Shown: in pieces, positions 47,232 through 58,365 of the stretch
How positions within the stretch are numbered: the first letter of the stretch is position 1
Layout of the letters: every line of letters starts with the position of its first letter
DNA from: Lentinus brumalis
Taxonomy: Eukaryota > Basidiomycota > Agaricomycetes > Polyporales > Polyporaceae
Direction of reading: 5' to 3'
DNA length: 64,000 nt
Assembly (NCBI GenBank): GCA_001792895.1
Contig: MARA01000003.1
Coordinates: forward strand, 2,480,001 to 2,544,000
The notes under the pieces: model-generated
The model's database searches: none
What the model was told of the DNA's origin: nothing
Seen by the model: the letters and a program-made list of their open reading frames with translations, nothing else
Made by a program: the position numbers and the translations under genes

Positions 47232-48360
47232 CTACTGATCGCTCCATTTCGCACATACACTGTCGATGTTACGCTCGACTTCCGGACCGTAATTCGCTCG
47301 AAGTAGATCGGCGATGGCACTCTTGTCTCGTATGGTCCACAGGTAAGAAGCGTGCTGGTAGTCCTGAGCGAGGACCCCGCCCACCGTCGCGTAGAACAGC
47401 GCACGTTGGACGACGTTCAGCGGCAGCCAGAACATGCGCCGCCCGGCCCACCGAGCAAGCATCGCGAACGGGGTGACTCCGCACAGTGCCTTGAAAGCCG
47501 GTACCGCGGCGCCGCACTGCATCCAACAGTGGCGCAATGTGAGCGGGATCGATAGATGCCCGGGACGTGGAAAAGAGGGCCTGCTCACGACGTAGGTATC
47601 ATCATTTCCCGGTTCACGCATAGTGTTGGCTATGTGCGTGAAGCAGACGTCCAGGTCATCCCATGAGAGCATCCGGGATACTGGCGTGTCCGGGGAGATA
47701 GACGCGAAGGCCAGGTTCCACTCGACGGGTCCCGACCAGATATGGTTGTACCACCAGCGCAGACGCGCCGCGAGGTCGCCGTTAGAAGGATAGCCAACTG
47801 CGTGCATCGCGTTGTGATATCAGTGAGTGGGAGGCTTGCCAGAAGAAGAGAGATACTCGCGGAAGCGTGCTTCGTTCGTCTTGAGGTGATCCGGTATGGG
47901 TTGGAGCTGGCTCTTCAGCGTCCTGTTGTATGCGATCCGCCATGCGAGTGCATACGCCTCGATTGTCATCAGGTCTCGATCCTGCCTCATCTTTCGCTCG
48001 AGACGATCTTCCTCGCGGAACACCAGCCACGCAGCCCCCGCGGAGGCGTACAGTTCCGCCAGCCGCAGAGACGTCAGGGTGGGGATGCGCCGAGGTGCGT
48101 AGCGGCGATAGCGCCAGTGAATAAAGTAGGCTGCGCCGAGGACTGGCACGGCCAAAATGTCAGTCCACTGAGAAGTTCGGTAAGTCAGCAAGAAGGACAG
48201 TGTGGAGAGACATACATGTACTTACCCCCGTGGGAGCGGGGACTTTGCGCACTCCGAGATCGATCTCGTTCAGATCGACACTGACTGGTCCGTAACCCGT
48301 GGAAGAGGAAGTTGGAGGAGTGGAAGAAGAGTCCGGAGCGATACTTGCTGCGTCGGCCAT
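47232..48360 (-). CDS. family P protein P7
   Basis: Minus strand, four exons with consistent phases: 48360-48226, 48167-47840, 47797-47589 and 47516-47232, coding for 318 residues. It is the close relative of P3: both begin with a Ser/Thr/Pro-rich tail followed by GYGP/EYGP and a LNEIDLG- or LGEIDLG-type stretch; then LAVPVLGAAYFIHWRYRRYAP, LTSLRLAELYA, RWWYNHIWSGPVEWN, DVCFTHIANTMREPG, CGVTPFAMLARWAGR, LPLNVVQRALFYATV and YQHASYLWTIRDKSAIADLL. Intron 2 (47798-47839) begins with a GC donor (gcaagc) and is 42 nt, like that of P3. The final exon is 285 nt, as in P3. Function unknown. Confidence 0.8.
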
Positions 48361-48727
48361 GGTCAACGTGGTGGTTCGTTTCTGAAACAGAAAGTCGTGT
48401 CGCGAACTTCTTAAGCTTGTTCGCACGGTCCGGATTTTCCGAGTCGGGATCGAAGGTCGCGTCTCCTGCTTCGGGCAGTATCACATAATCCATAAATACT
48501 GGGCGCGAGAGCTGAAAGCATACAGACAAATACCAGATATTCAACTCGAGTCATAGTACAGCCGTAGGATATATTCGAGAGTGTATGAATCTGCGAGGGG
48601 AATCATTGCAAGTAACGGAGACGAAGTTCCCGAGTGCTTCGTTCAAGACTAGAGATCGAGGTCATCAGTTCGTCGAGCGAGTACAGAACAACCCTGACTG
48701 ACCGCTAGCGAACCTCCATCTACACAA

Positions 48728-49911
48728 TCAACCTGGCCAGACAATCACGAGTTCCTCGGACACCGTGCGGATTACATCATTGACCACCTTGTCGAGCCCA
48801 GGATCAGCCCGCAGCAACATCTCCGCAACACCGTGCTTGTCCTGTAGCATTGTGGGATAGGAATAGTGTTGGTGATGCTGTGCCGCCGCCAACCAAGCGG
48901 TCGCGTAGACCAGCGAGCGTTGGATGCCGTTGAGGGACAACCAGAGCACACGGGGGCCAAACCATCGCGCGACCATCGCGAGAGGCGTGACACCACAGAG
49001 TGCGGTTCTGAAGGGAATGGCGGCCGACTGAGCAGACATGGGAGGATGAGTATTCGGAGTCGCGAATGGGAGGGACGAGTCAAAGCTTACAAAAAACAAC
49101 TTGCTGCCCTGCATCGCCCAGGCCATATTAGCGAAATGCGTGATGCATATGTCCATGTCGCCTTGAGTCACCACATTCCCTCCCGAAGTCATCTGAGCCA
49201 CATTACATTGCGCCCATGCGAGGATGGTGTCGAGCCAGGCGCAGTTCCAAGACACGATGTCGGACCACATGTGGTCGTAAAACCAGCGGATCCGGCCTGG
49301 TAGTTGTGCCCTGCGCGCACATTTATCGTACATCCCTGCACCGCGGTGAGTCTAAGCACCTCCATATGCAGCAATGTAACGACCTTGACATACTATCACG
49401 GGTCGTCGTATGAGCCATGATATTGGCCTCTCTAAGGAGAATCTGGCCTCGATGGCACGAGGATCTTGATGCGCTCAAGACCGCGGCGACCTCGATGGTG
49501 AGCAGGCCCCGATGATGCGCGTGTGAGGTTCTTTGCAAGCCGATTTACTTCGAGCGCTGCCACGCCCAAGCATGCACCTGTCCCATAAAGCTCCCGGAGC
49601 GACATGGAAGTGAGAGTGGGTAGTCGTCGGGGTCTTTGACGTCGGTATCACAGGTGGATGAGATACGACACGCCAGCGACAGGAAGGGGCCAACACGCGG
49701 ACCACTGGGATGGAAATGAGTCAGCAGTAAAACTCCTCAATGTCATATCTATAACTACCATCTCATGAAGATTGAAGTTCACGGTTGGTACTGATTCACC
49801 GTGTCCTACTAGGCTGATAGTCGGCGAGTCCTCAGGAGACTGTGGACCGTTCGGCACTGGTGGCGACTCGCAGGCGAGCGAGCCTGGATCGATAGTATCT
49901 CGCGGTGCCAT
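48728..49911 (-). pseudogene. family P copy P8, nonsense and frameshift
   Basis: Minus strand. The first exon (49911, MAPRDTIDPGSLACE) and the splice into WSACWPLPVAGVSYLIH are normal. The next codons read CTG TGA where relatives have Trp-Arg, giving a stop at 49648-49650. The frame then continues YRRQRPRRLPTLTSMSLREL and ALEVNRLAKNLTRA. A frameshift follows near 49515, after which RGLLTIEVAAVLSAS is found in another frame. The C-terminal part is well preserved: RIRWFYDHMWSDIVSWN, DICITHFANMAW, CGVTPLAMVARWFG, LSLNGIQRSLVYAT and HYSYPTMLQDK. I infer recent inactivation, because the remainder is hardly degraded. Use of an extra intron to remove the stop is not excluded. Confidence 0.7.
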
Positions 49912-50096
49912 GTAGGGAACCACTAGGATGTAAGTCGTAGTAAGAGCTATGCCTAGTACGAGGGTATGTTGGGAGTTGGTCTGAATTTGATATCAAGTTA
50001 ATATGAAGTAAGCCTTGAAGCTACTACTTACTTACTTAAACAAGCGACATCCAGGTTGTGTTAGCTGTAATAATTACAACAACGCATCATAGGACC

Positions 50097-50166
50097 GCAT
50101 TAATGGGGTAGTGGTAACCTGGGTCGTTGCCATCGACCCGCCGGGGGTTCGATTCCCCCTTAATGC
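50097..50166 (+). tRNA. tRNA-Gly (GCC anticodon), second copy
   Basis: Identical over all 70 nt to the minus-strand copy at 7797-7866, with the same cloverleaf and GCC anticodon. A TTTT run at 50189-50192 provides the polymerase III terminator. It diverges from P8, as the first copy diverges from P3. Confidence 0.97.
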
Positions 50167-50658
50167 ATATACTCGTGCTGCGGCAAGATTTTCCTTTTAT
50201 CTCGCGGGCAAAGAGATTCGCACATGGACCTGGAAGGTCGTATTTCCAGTACCGCGATTGAGAAATGTGCGGTCGCTAGTACTCTTGAGTACTTGATAGT
50301 ACAGTACTTACGTCTTACCCTTTGGGGCCCATTACTGTAGAGCGCGCAGAGAACGGCCGTATTGAGGGTACTGCCAGTGGTGCCTCAAGATGGCCGAATG
50401 GACATAAGGTAACTCAACATGTACAGGAAACCCGAGGGGCTCGCACGTATATACGTACTCGTACTTCAAATCCGAGTTGACAGACACATCAGAAATCATC
50501 AACGCAAACTCGACGAGGCAAATGTAGTGGATCTAGTGATATATCGAGCGAGAGCTGAAGTGAGTACTGAGATTGCATGGTGGTCTTGCCCATGGGGCTA
50601 ATGCTCACTGAAAGTATTCGCCTCACAGGAAATCCGAGTCCCAGCTTGCTTCTGCGAT
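50167..50658. other. intergenic between tRNA-Gly and P9
   Basis: Nothing beyond the tRNA terminator is recognised. Confidence 0.4.
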
Positions 50659-51806
50659 CTAAACATCGAGCTTTCCAAACGCACGCACGACCGCGGTAGC
50701 CACCTGGTGCTTGTCCTTGATATCCTGCAGGCGACTCCAGTCATGGTGGCCGAGAGAGGCTTCAATGTAGACCAAGAGTCCGATCATGAGGCGCTGCGTG
50801 AGGTTCATCGCGGGCAGGTGCCAGGGGCGGCCGCCACCGCTCCGGCGGAGTTCCATTGCAACTGGGACGGAGAAGCCAATTAGACCCCATAGACAACGCT
50901 TGACGATGATAGTCTACACCGTCACGACGATATACGTGGTGAGATCAGTGGCACACTGGGACTTGGCAGCTGGCGTACCCGGTTCGAAACATGCTGGGCT
51001 ATGAACGTTGTGCAGATGTCGAAGTCTGTCAGGTGGCGAGGGGTCCACGCCGGGTCCGCCTGGAGGTTGCGGTAGACGATTGTAGCCGCGAGTGCCTCAT
51101 AAGAATCTTTATCCGCCCATATGTGGTCGTGCCACCACAGCACCTTGCTTCGAAGACTGCCGGTGTCGTACGAAGCTGTATGTAAAGATGAGGATATTGA
51201 GCTACCGTGTGTGCTCATGTTCAACAAGCAGGACATACAGTATCGGATAGCAGGGAGGAGCTCCTTTATTCTTCCTCGCGGATCCTGGATACCATCCTCG
51301 CAGTCTTGAAGTACCGTTCGTCTCACTGACGCAGAAGCGTCGCGTGACCCAGCGACAGCGACCACAGCCAAGTCCTTGTCCTTGAACGCAGCTTCCAAAG
51401 CGTACATATTTCTGAATGCGAGCGAGGATCCGATGCCCCACATGCTGTAGACCTCCGAAAGCCTGAGTGACGTCCATGGTACCGATTGACGAGGCACGTA
51501 GCGTCTGAACAGTCGGTGCACGGCATAACCGACGGCCAAGGCAGGGATATGGAAGTAGTACCTATCGAACTGCAAAAGCGTCACGTCCCGCTTCTCTGTG
51601 TACTAGTACAGTATGCTGAACTTACCTCACGTTTCACCAGTGACCACTCGAGGCGCCTATGCGTTTGAGCCGGTCGCTTCTCCTCTACATTGCTGGTACC
51701 TGAACAGAGTTCGTTGGGTGAGCTTAGGGCATCGTGACAACGATGAGACGTACATACCCCTCTCGGACAGTGAGTCTGAAGTCGAGGACTGAGCACTGGG
51801 GTTCAT
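50659..51806 (-). CDS. family P protein P9
   Basis: Minus strand, five or more exons. Exon 1 (51806-51758, MNPSAQSSTSDSLSER) joins in phase to an exon containing NVEEKRPAQTHRRLEW, then FDRYYFHIPALAVGYAVHRL, VPWTSLRLSEVYSMWG, KDLAVVAVAGSR, KVLWWHDHIWADKDSYEAL, QADPAWTPRHLTDFDICTTF followed by IAQHVSNRVR, and a last exon with NLTQRLMIGLLVYIEASLG, WSRLQDIKDKHQVATAVVRA. The VHR-FRRY, WW-HIWAD and QR-LQDIKDK motifs are the divergent-subgroup equivalents of those in P3 and P7. P10 is its nearest relative. Function unknown. No broken frame is seen, though the junction near 51210 is only approximate. Confidence 0.68.
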
Positions 51807-51884
51807 GTCTAGAGCATGAGGGTTACCGTCTGTTCAAGAGTACCAGGTGCGAGTCTTGACCTATACATACGGCTGCAGCGAAAA

Positions 51885-52130
51885 GAACGCTGCAAGCCGA
51901 GACGAAACGTCAGCGCGGCGGCAAGGCCACGCCGTTGGAGTCGCCCACAACACCCACGCTTCTCACGCTTCATCAGCTTGAATGGAAGTGCGGTCCGAAG
52001 GCGAGTTGGTTCGGGCTCTGTTGTTACCTGAACGATCTGTTCAACCGGAGACGAGACATATGTCGCAGGCTGGTTCCGTGCAATCACGACATAGTAGCTT
52101 TGATCTACGTTCAGGTATGCGACATGATGA
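51885..52130. repeat. duplicated upstream block of P9 (copy of 53510-53740)
   Basis: The stretch matches the region upstream of P10 over more than 200 bp, including gcggcaaggccacgccgttg and cccacaacacccacgcttct. It ends with gcaatcacgac plus a further 25-30 bp, which corresponds to the last codons of the GH31 gene at 53684-53740. It therefore carries a scrap of GH31 3' coding sequence. Confidence 0.8.
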
Positions 52131-52232
52131 TGAACATCTCACTGAGAGAACCTGTACGCACACACGTCACCGCACAGTACAGTTGCATAAATGCTGAGAG
52201 GACTCACAGAAATCGACTGGAGCGTAGCAGTC

Positions 52233-53415
52233 TCAAGATACGGCATTTCTTGCCTTCGCGATCTCTTCTTCAAGGCTGCCGAACGCGCGCACGACCGCGG
52301 TAGCCACCTGTTGTTTATCCTTGATGTCCTGTAGATGGTTCCAGTTGTGGTATCGAAGTCCGGAAATCATGTAAATAAGGAGTCCGAGGAGCAGACGCTG
52401 CGCAATGTTCATGGGCAAGTACCACGCGCGCCCGCCGCTTTTGCGGAGGTCGATGGCGGCTGGAATGGTCGCGACAAACATCGTCCCTATCCAATGCGTG
52501 ATATCTTCATTCTACGCCGTGTGGTCAGCAACCAAACAAGTAGTGACCTGTGAGTACCCAAGTAGCATGCGTACCCGATTCGAGATATTTGTGGCAATGA
52601 AGTTCGTGCAGATATCGAAGTCTGAGAGATGTCGAGGCGTCCATGCTGGGTCGGCCTGTAGGCTGCGGTAGATGATCGTCGTTGCCACTGCGTCGTAGGA
52701 AGCCTTGTCTGCCAATATGTGGAGAGCCCACCACGAGACCTTGCTGCTAAGATCATGGGCGGTCGCATAGGAAGCTGCATGTGAAGACGAAGACGTTGAG
52801 TCAGCATGCGAATGGAACTTCACTGGCGAGAATGCGTCTGAGCACGTACAAGTTCGGAACTCGCGAGCGAGCTCCCTCACTCGCGGATCCGACTGGATAG
52901 CATCCTCGCAGACTATGAAGCGCCTCACGGAGGCAGAGCCGGCGCGGGACCCTGCGACAGCGAGGGCAGCCAAGTCGTCGTCGTTGTACGCGGCCCTCGT
53001 GCTTTGAAGAATTTTCAATGTAAGCGAAATTCCGACGCCCGATAGAATGTAGAGCTCCGATAGGCCCATTGACGTCCATGGTGCGAACCGACGAGGCGCA
53101 TAACGTCTGAATACTCGATGCACGCCATAGCTGACGACCAAGGCAGGTATGTACCAGCTCCTGGAAAGCTACGACAGATTGTCATTGTCACAATAAGCAT
53201 GGATTCCCCGCATGGGATGTGGTTAACAGACCTCAAGCTTAGCTCGTCGCCACTCGATACGCCCGTCTAGTTGTATTGGCTTCCCTGGCTTGTCGCCTGG
53301 ACTGTCAGCCGCTGAGCAGAGTATGTGGTGAACGAAGGAATTATATAGAAGGCGCACAGATGCACATACCTGTGTCGGACGATTCATCAGTCAGCGAAGA
53401 CGGGGTGAGGCTCAT
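52233..53415 (-). CDS. family P protein P10
   Basis: Minus strand, several exons. Exon 1 begins at 53415 (MSLTPSSLTDESSDT) and ends in the same phase and with the same gtatgt donor as P9. It continues ADSPGDKPGKPIQLDGRIEW, SWYIPALVVSYGVHRVFRRY, APWTSMGLSELYILSG, DLAALAVAGSRAGSASVR, KVSWWALHILADKASYDAV, QADPAWTPRHLSDFDICTNF followed by IATNISNRVR, and the last exon with MNIAQRLLLGLLIYMISGL, LQDIKDKQQVATAVVRAFG. No stop interrupts the chain. The gene lies next to GH31, and its upstream block is duplicated with P9. Function unknown. Confidence 0.68.
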
Positions 53416-53509
53416 ATCTAAAGCCTGGAAGTCACGGCGAAACCGAGCGTTTCTAGCAGTAACACTCTTCTGCTACCACCATGCCGCTCCAGCGAAATGA
53501 AGTTGAGGA

Positions 53510-53740
53510 GCCGAGACAGAACGTCAGCACGGCGGCAAGGCCACGCCGTTGTCGCCCACAACACCCACGCTTCTCACGCTCAATCAACTTGGAAGCGCGA
53601 TCATGGTCCGAAGCAAGCTCATCCAGGCTCTACTGTTCCCTGATCCATCTATTCGACCAGAGACGTGCGTATACATCCCAAAGCTAACTCCACGCAATCA
53701 CGACGGGGTGGTTCAGATCCTCGTTCAAGCCACTGATGGT
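53510..53740. repeat. upstream block of P10 (source copy of 51885-52130)
   Basis: This block runs from the P10 upstream region into the 3' end of the GH31 gene. The homologous block at 51885-52130 ends at the corresponding point inside GH31 coding sequence. Confidence 0.8.
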
Positions 53741-56700
53741 GAGCCGCTCCAAAGCCGCGTCGAACTTCCAGCCGTTCACTCTGCTACCGTTGACCGAGAC
53801 GGTTTTAGGCTTACGTTCGCCCACACCGAGGACCGTCAGGTTGCTGAGCCGCTGAGAGAGGTGGTAGGTGCCGCTGGGGTGCAAAGAGACGGTACCTTTG
53901 TGCGCGGTGATCGTGAGCGTTGTATTCGGCGTGGGTGGCACCGTCTCCCCATCGTCGATGTACGCCGTCCCGAACGCGTAGCCGTCCGCAGCCTGGGATA
54001 CCAGGAGCGCATAGGGGGCCTGGCGGGTCTCCTCGATCGTATAGGCTGATTGCGCATGCATAAGAATCGCCGAGCCGTCACGGATGTGAAGAGGTATATG
54101 GCCGAGCGGCGCATCCAGTGTGGTGTTGGTGGAGACCGCGGCGTCGACGACTTCGTGCGTGTACCAGTCGCGCCAGGTGACGCGGCCCTGTCCAGGGAAG
54201 ATTCCTGGAGAAGTGTCAGACGGTGCGAGAACTTGAATCAGACTGATAATCCTCACCATCGACCGTCGAGACGTTAGGTGTGAGAACCGGGGTAACAAGG
54301 AGGTCTCGACCGATGAGGTATTGGCGATCAATGGCGAAGAGCTCGGGCTCATCAGGAAATTCGAAAAAGAGGGCTCGGATGGGCGGGGTGCCGTGCATCG
54401 ATGCGTTCGCAAACAGCGTGTACTGGACGGGCGCGGAGACATGTGATTAGAAGGGAGACCAGCGGGCAATAAGACATGGACGCACCCAGTAGGGCAGCAA
54501 ACTGTACCGGATGCTGATCGCGGTGCGCGAAGCGGCTGCAACGCTGTCCCATCGGTACGGCTCCTGCGAGAGGGCACTGCGGACGTTGTGATTCCGGAAA
54601 AAAGGGAGGAATGCGGAGAGCTGCATCCACCGATTGCAGAGTTCCTCGTCGGTGTTGCCCTGGAACCCACATGTGTCTGCTCCAACGAACGGGATCTGGA
54701 AAATCTGGAACTGCAGCACGCCCTGGATGCTGAGGTACATGTATCGCCATTTGCTGATGTTGTCGCCTAGCCAGTGTCCGGACCACTTCCCCGTGCTCGG
54801 GAAGGTCGAGCGACTGATGAGAAATGGACGCTTGCCGGGCTGGACGTCGAGCAGCGCGAGGTGCGTTGCCTTCTCTTCCATAAGTCCCCAGAGGTTGTGC
54901 ACGTCTAGCTCCACCAGGCCGTTTGCATGCGTCGCGTTGGTAGAGACCGTGTGGGCTGACAAGGCGCCCTCCCCTGTTCATGTGCCCGAGTCAGCGCTGC
55001 ACCGTCTTCGCTGGCACGGAAATGAAACCGACCATTGTGGATAGCATATGGCGGATCGTTCAGGTTGACGCCGCCTTCCGCCGCTTCTCCGAGGCCCCGC
55101 TTCGTGTGGATGTCGACATGCTCAGGCTGGACGGAGTCGTTCCCAAACGTCAACGTCCCGTTGATGGTGAGATTTCCGCTCGGACCCCATATTGTCGAGT
55201 TGTATCTGACAAGGGGAGATTCAATCAGCCTCGGACGCAATTGATAAGGGCACGATAGACGTACCCTTCCGGATAGTCCGTAACCAAGTTTCCTGGAGTG
55301 CCAGGGAAGAACTGGTCTGGAATTGTCGCCGCTGTCAGATTAGCGCCAGTGCCGCTGGTCGCTCCAGATTAGCATCTCCTTACTGGAATTTGCATGACGT
55401 GGATAATGGAACACTCACCAGGACCCAACGCAGAATGAGGAGGCCTCGTTCATATCTAGCCATATGCCCGAATAGTTGACGGCCGAGGCAGACCAGTTAC
55501 GGAGGGCCTCCGTCCAATATGCCTGGGTCTGGTTCGCGAACCAATCTGGGAATACCTGCAAGCGACAAGGTTTAGCCTATTCGCAGACAGAGTTCGTGAG
55601 GACTTACAGTGAAGCCGGGCCATACTTGACCCAAGTACTCAGTCTCGTTGGGATTTTTGATGAACACGTCACTGATCGACTCGCGTCAGCAGCGACTCTC
55701 TTGCGACTGCACGAAGGCTAACTCACAGCTCCGTGCCCCTGGTATACGGGTCGTACTGGACGAATGGATGTCACAATGACGACAAGGTGCCAGAGATGGG
55801 TTTTACGTACCACATCGGACTCATTGACGAGCTTCGCGATCGCGGCGTCGAGGATCGGAATGTAGTGCTGGTGATTGGCCGTCTGAAATTCGCTTAGCGC
55901 AAGGAACACAGGCTCGCAGCAGAGAGACTTCTCACCAGCTCTGAGATGAACGCACGCATTTCATCTGCCGGGAAGCTGACAGGGTCCGTGGTGAAGTCGC
56001 GAAGCGCGTGATACAGGTCAATGTCGTTCCACATGACCTCCAACGGAATATTCGCCTCGCGCATCTTCTCCACCTGCTCTCGGGTGTCGTTAACGTCGCG
56101 GTAACCCCACCGGCAAAGGTGGAAGCCGAAGCCCCATGCGGGCTGCCACGTCGGTAAGCCGACGAGTGCGCCATACTGCTCGATAACCTTCTGCGGGCTG
56201 GGTCCAGAGAAGAAGTAGAAGTCGAGCGTCCCACCGAGCAACCGGTACTGCACGAGAGAAACGGGCGAGGAAGGCGGCGTCAGAAGGAGGATATCAGAAC
56301 CTGCAGCGCTGTAAGAAGGGAATCATCAGTCAGGTGGGCCCGCTTAGAAGTCCGCCGTGCGTGACAGGCAGAAGACGTACCCAAAGTGAAAGACGCCGTG
56401 AGACTGCGAGCGTTTTGTCGTTTCGTTGTAGCGGTGTTCCAGGTAGACGGGGTGTGAGCCATACCTAAACGGAGCGTACACGTGAGGGCAAGGTTCGTTG
56501 GGCAGAAGGAAGACGTACACGTTCTCGTCCACAGGGTCCGGAGTATCCCGAGCCCACATCGCCTGTATCGTGCCAACCCCGCCGCCGGTCCCCACATCCC
56601 TGCGGAATCCGCTGCTAGCCAGTACTTCGCCGAGGCCATAGATGTTTGCACCCAAGGGGAGCGCGGAGGTAAGCTGGAGATATTGATCTTCGAAGACCAG

Positions 56701-57366
56701 GGGGAAAGCGTCGAGCGCAGTGCTGTTATCAGCCGGGATGACGGGGGGTATCGGCGTGGCCGGCAGGGACGCAATACGAGTGTCGAATAACGGCTCAGCG
56801 TCAGGCTCTGAACGTCGAGTAATCCAGAATGAGAATGGTGTTGACTCGTAGTTGAACTGGAGGTCGGAATGCGTCTTCAAGCGAGGATCATCCTCAGGCC
56901 CTGCGAGGGCCACGACATCGGGCGGGATGGTGAACTGAACATTTGCCGTGTCGAAGATGTTGACGTGGAGCCTAGAAGGGAGGATAGTAAACGACGGATT
57001 GTCTTCAGCGTCAGATGAGAACTGACCTGGTTTGGGTTTCATACGTGACCTCTATAGTCAGGTCTGGGATATCGTGACCGAACGCGTTGCAAGCAGGTCC
57101 GGCGAGGGACAAGTGGGCTCGCAAGCCGTACTTCGTCTCGTTCAGAGATGACAGCGCATACCCTGTAGGCGGTTTCGCGTCAGTCACGCAATATTTAGGC
57201 CGTAGTTCCGCATGGCGACCAACCTGGACACGATGACACATTCAGAGAAGGTGTGGCAACTTCGTCGACGGTCCTCTTGAACCATCCTTGCACGAGGCGC
57301 GAGGGTTCCTGAACAAAAGCACCGCCCTCGAGCGCGAGGATCGCGGCGAAGAAAGCCGCCAGCATG
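53684..57366 (-). CDS. secreted GH31 alpha-glucosidase
   Basis: Minus strand, many short exons, about 900 residues. Start 57366 with signal peptide MLAAFFAAILALEGGAF. The N-terminal GH31 beta-sandwich contains YGLGEVLASSGFRRD and YGSHPVYLEHRYNE. The catalytic barrel contains YGALVGLPTWQPAWGFGFH, NIPLEVMWNDIDLY, the nucleophile motif GIWLDMNEASSF (about 55441-55472) and the acid/base motif PFVGADTCGF (about 54670-54693), followed by LSAFLPFFRNHN and FFEFPDEPELFAIDRQYLIG. The C-terminal sandwich includes HIPLHIRDGSAILM. Many N-glycosylation sites are seen. GH31 maltase-type enzymes release glucose from the non-reducing ends of starch and malto-oligosaccharides. The stop is at 53684-53686. A minus-strand TATAAAG lies at 57430-57436. 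Confidence 0.93.
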
Positions 57367-57429
57367 TCGTCCGAAGTGCGCAGGATAGTCGCAAGGGGCG
57401 AAGCGTCACCGAGGAAGTCCCGCGGGCGA

Positions 57430-57436
57430 CTTTATA
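57430..57436 (-). promoter_or_regulatory. TATA box of GH31 gene
   Basis: TATAAAG on the minus strand, about 65 bp upstream of the GH31 start codon. Confidence 0.55.
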
Positions 57437-58365
57437 GCTCAGAAGAGCACCTTCGTCCCGCAGCGCCTCGCCGCTTGCACAAACGATCGGCACGAGAGAT
57501 GGAACGAGGGCGGTCACGCCCACACGAGGACGTCAGTAGGGCGGTGATGGCATTGAAGCGCGGTCTCATGACTCCGGCGTCTCATACAGGAAAAGGACAG
57601 GTGTCGTGCGGCAAGCAAACGTACAGCTGCATTGCAAGTTGCCAGAGCAAGTCCGACGCGAGCTTGCCTGAGTCCACCAGTTACCAGTAACAAGGCAGTC
57701 GAGAGATATGTGGATCACCTTATGCTCAGCGTGACCAGTAATATACACACTCACCACAACGTCCATCAACGACCCTCTCGCAAACATCGCGTTTACTTAG
57801 TCGCCAATTCGGTCTTCAGCCGGGCTCTCGCAGCACCGTCTTGTTTGCCACAAGTCATTGTGGATCGCAAGTGCAAGGGTGATGTCGGCTTGAGGCGCGA
57901 GCTCTGAGAGCTACCTATTGGTGCTTCTCGAGAATCAAGCGTCACCTTGTATTGTACAGGACCCTGGTTATAACGTCTGACAGAATGACGGTCAACATGC
58001 GACAAGGCGCAAGAGCCAGAATGGGGACTCACATAAATCTGCCAAAGATAAGTAGTGATAATGAGCCAAGTGCAACGTCTGTTGGCTTGCTATGAAGACT
58101 CCTAAGTAACCCCTTCCAAGTCGCACGGCATATGCGGTGGGGCAGACTAGCATAAGGAGTGTCAAATACAACTCTTTGCGGTTTCTATAAGTTGGTTGAG
58201 ACTAGAGCCCCCGGTTTCCTCGCGGGAGTAGCGACAAAGTCCTCCCGGCTGGGTGATCGCGCCCGTTCCTTCGACATCATACCTCCGGTGCGCACCGCGC
58301 AAACGGTTGAGGGGACTACATTGTGGCCCTTCGCTTATTAGAGCATATTCACGCTGCGTAAAGAG
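57437..58365. other. intergenic, nothing recognised
   Basis: No defendable exon is seen. Confidence 0.4.
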
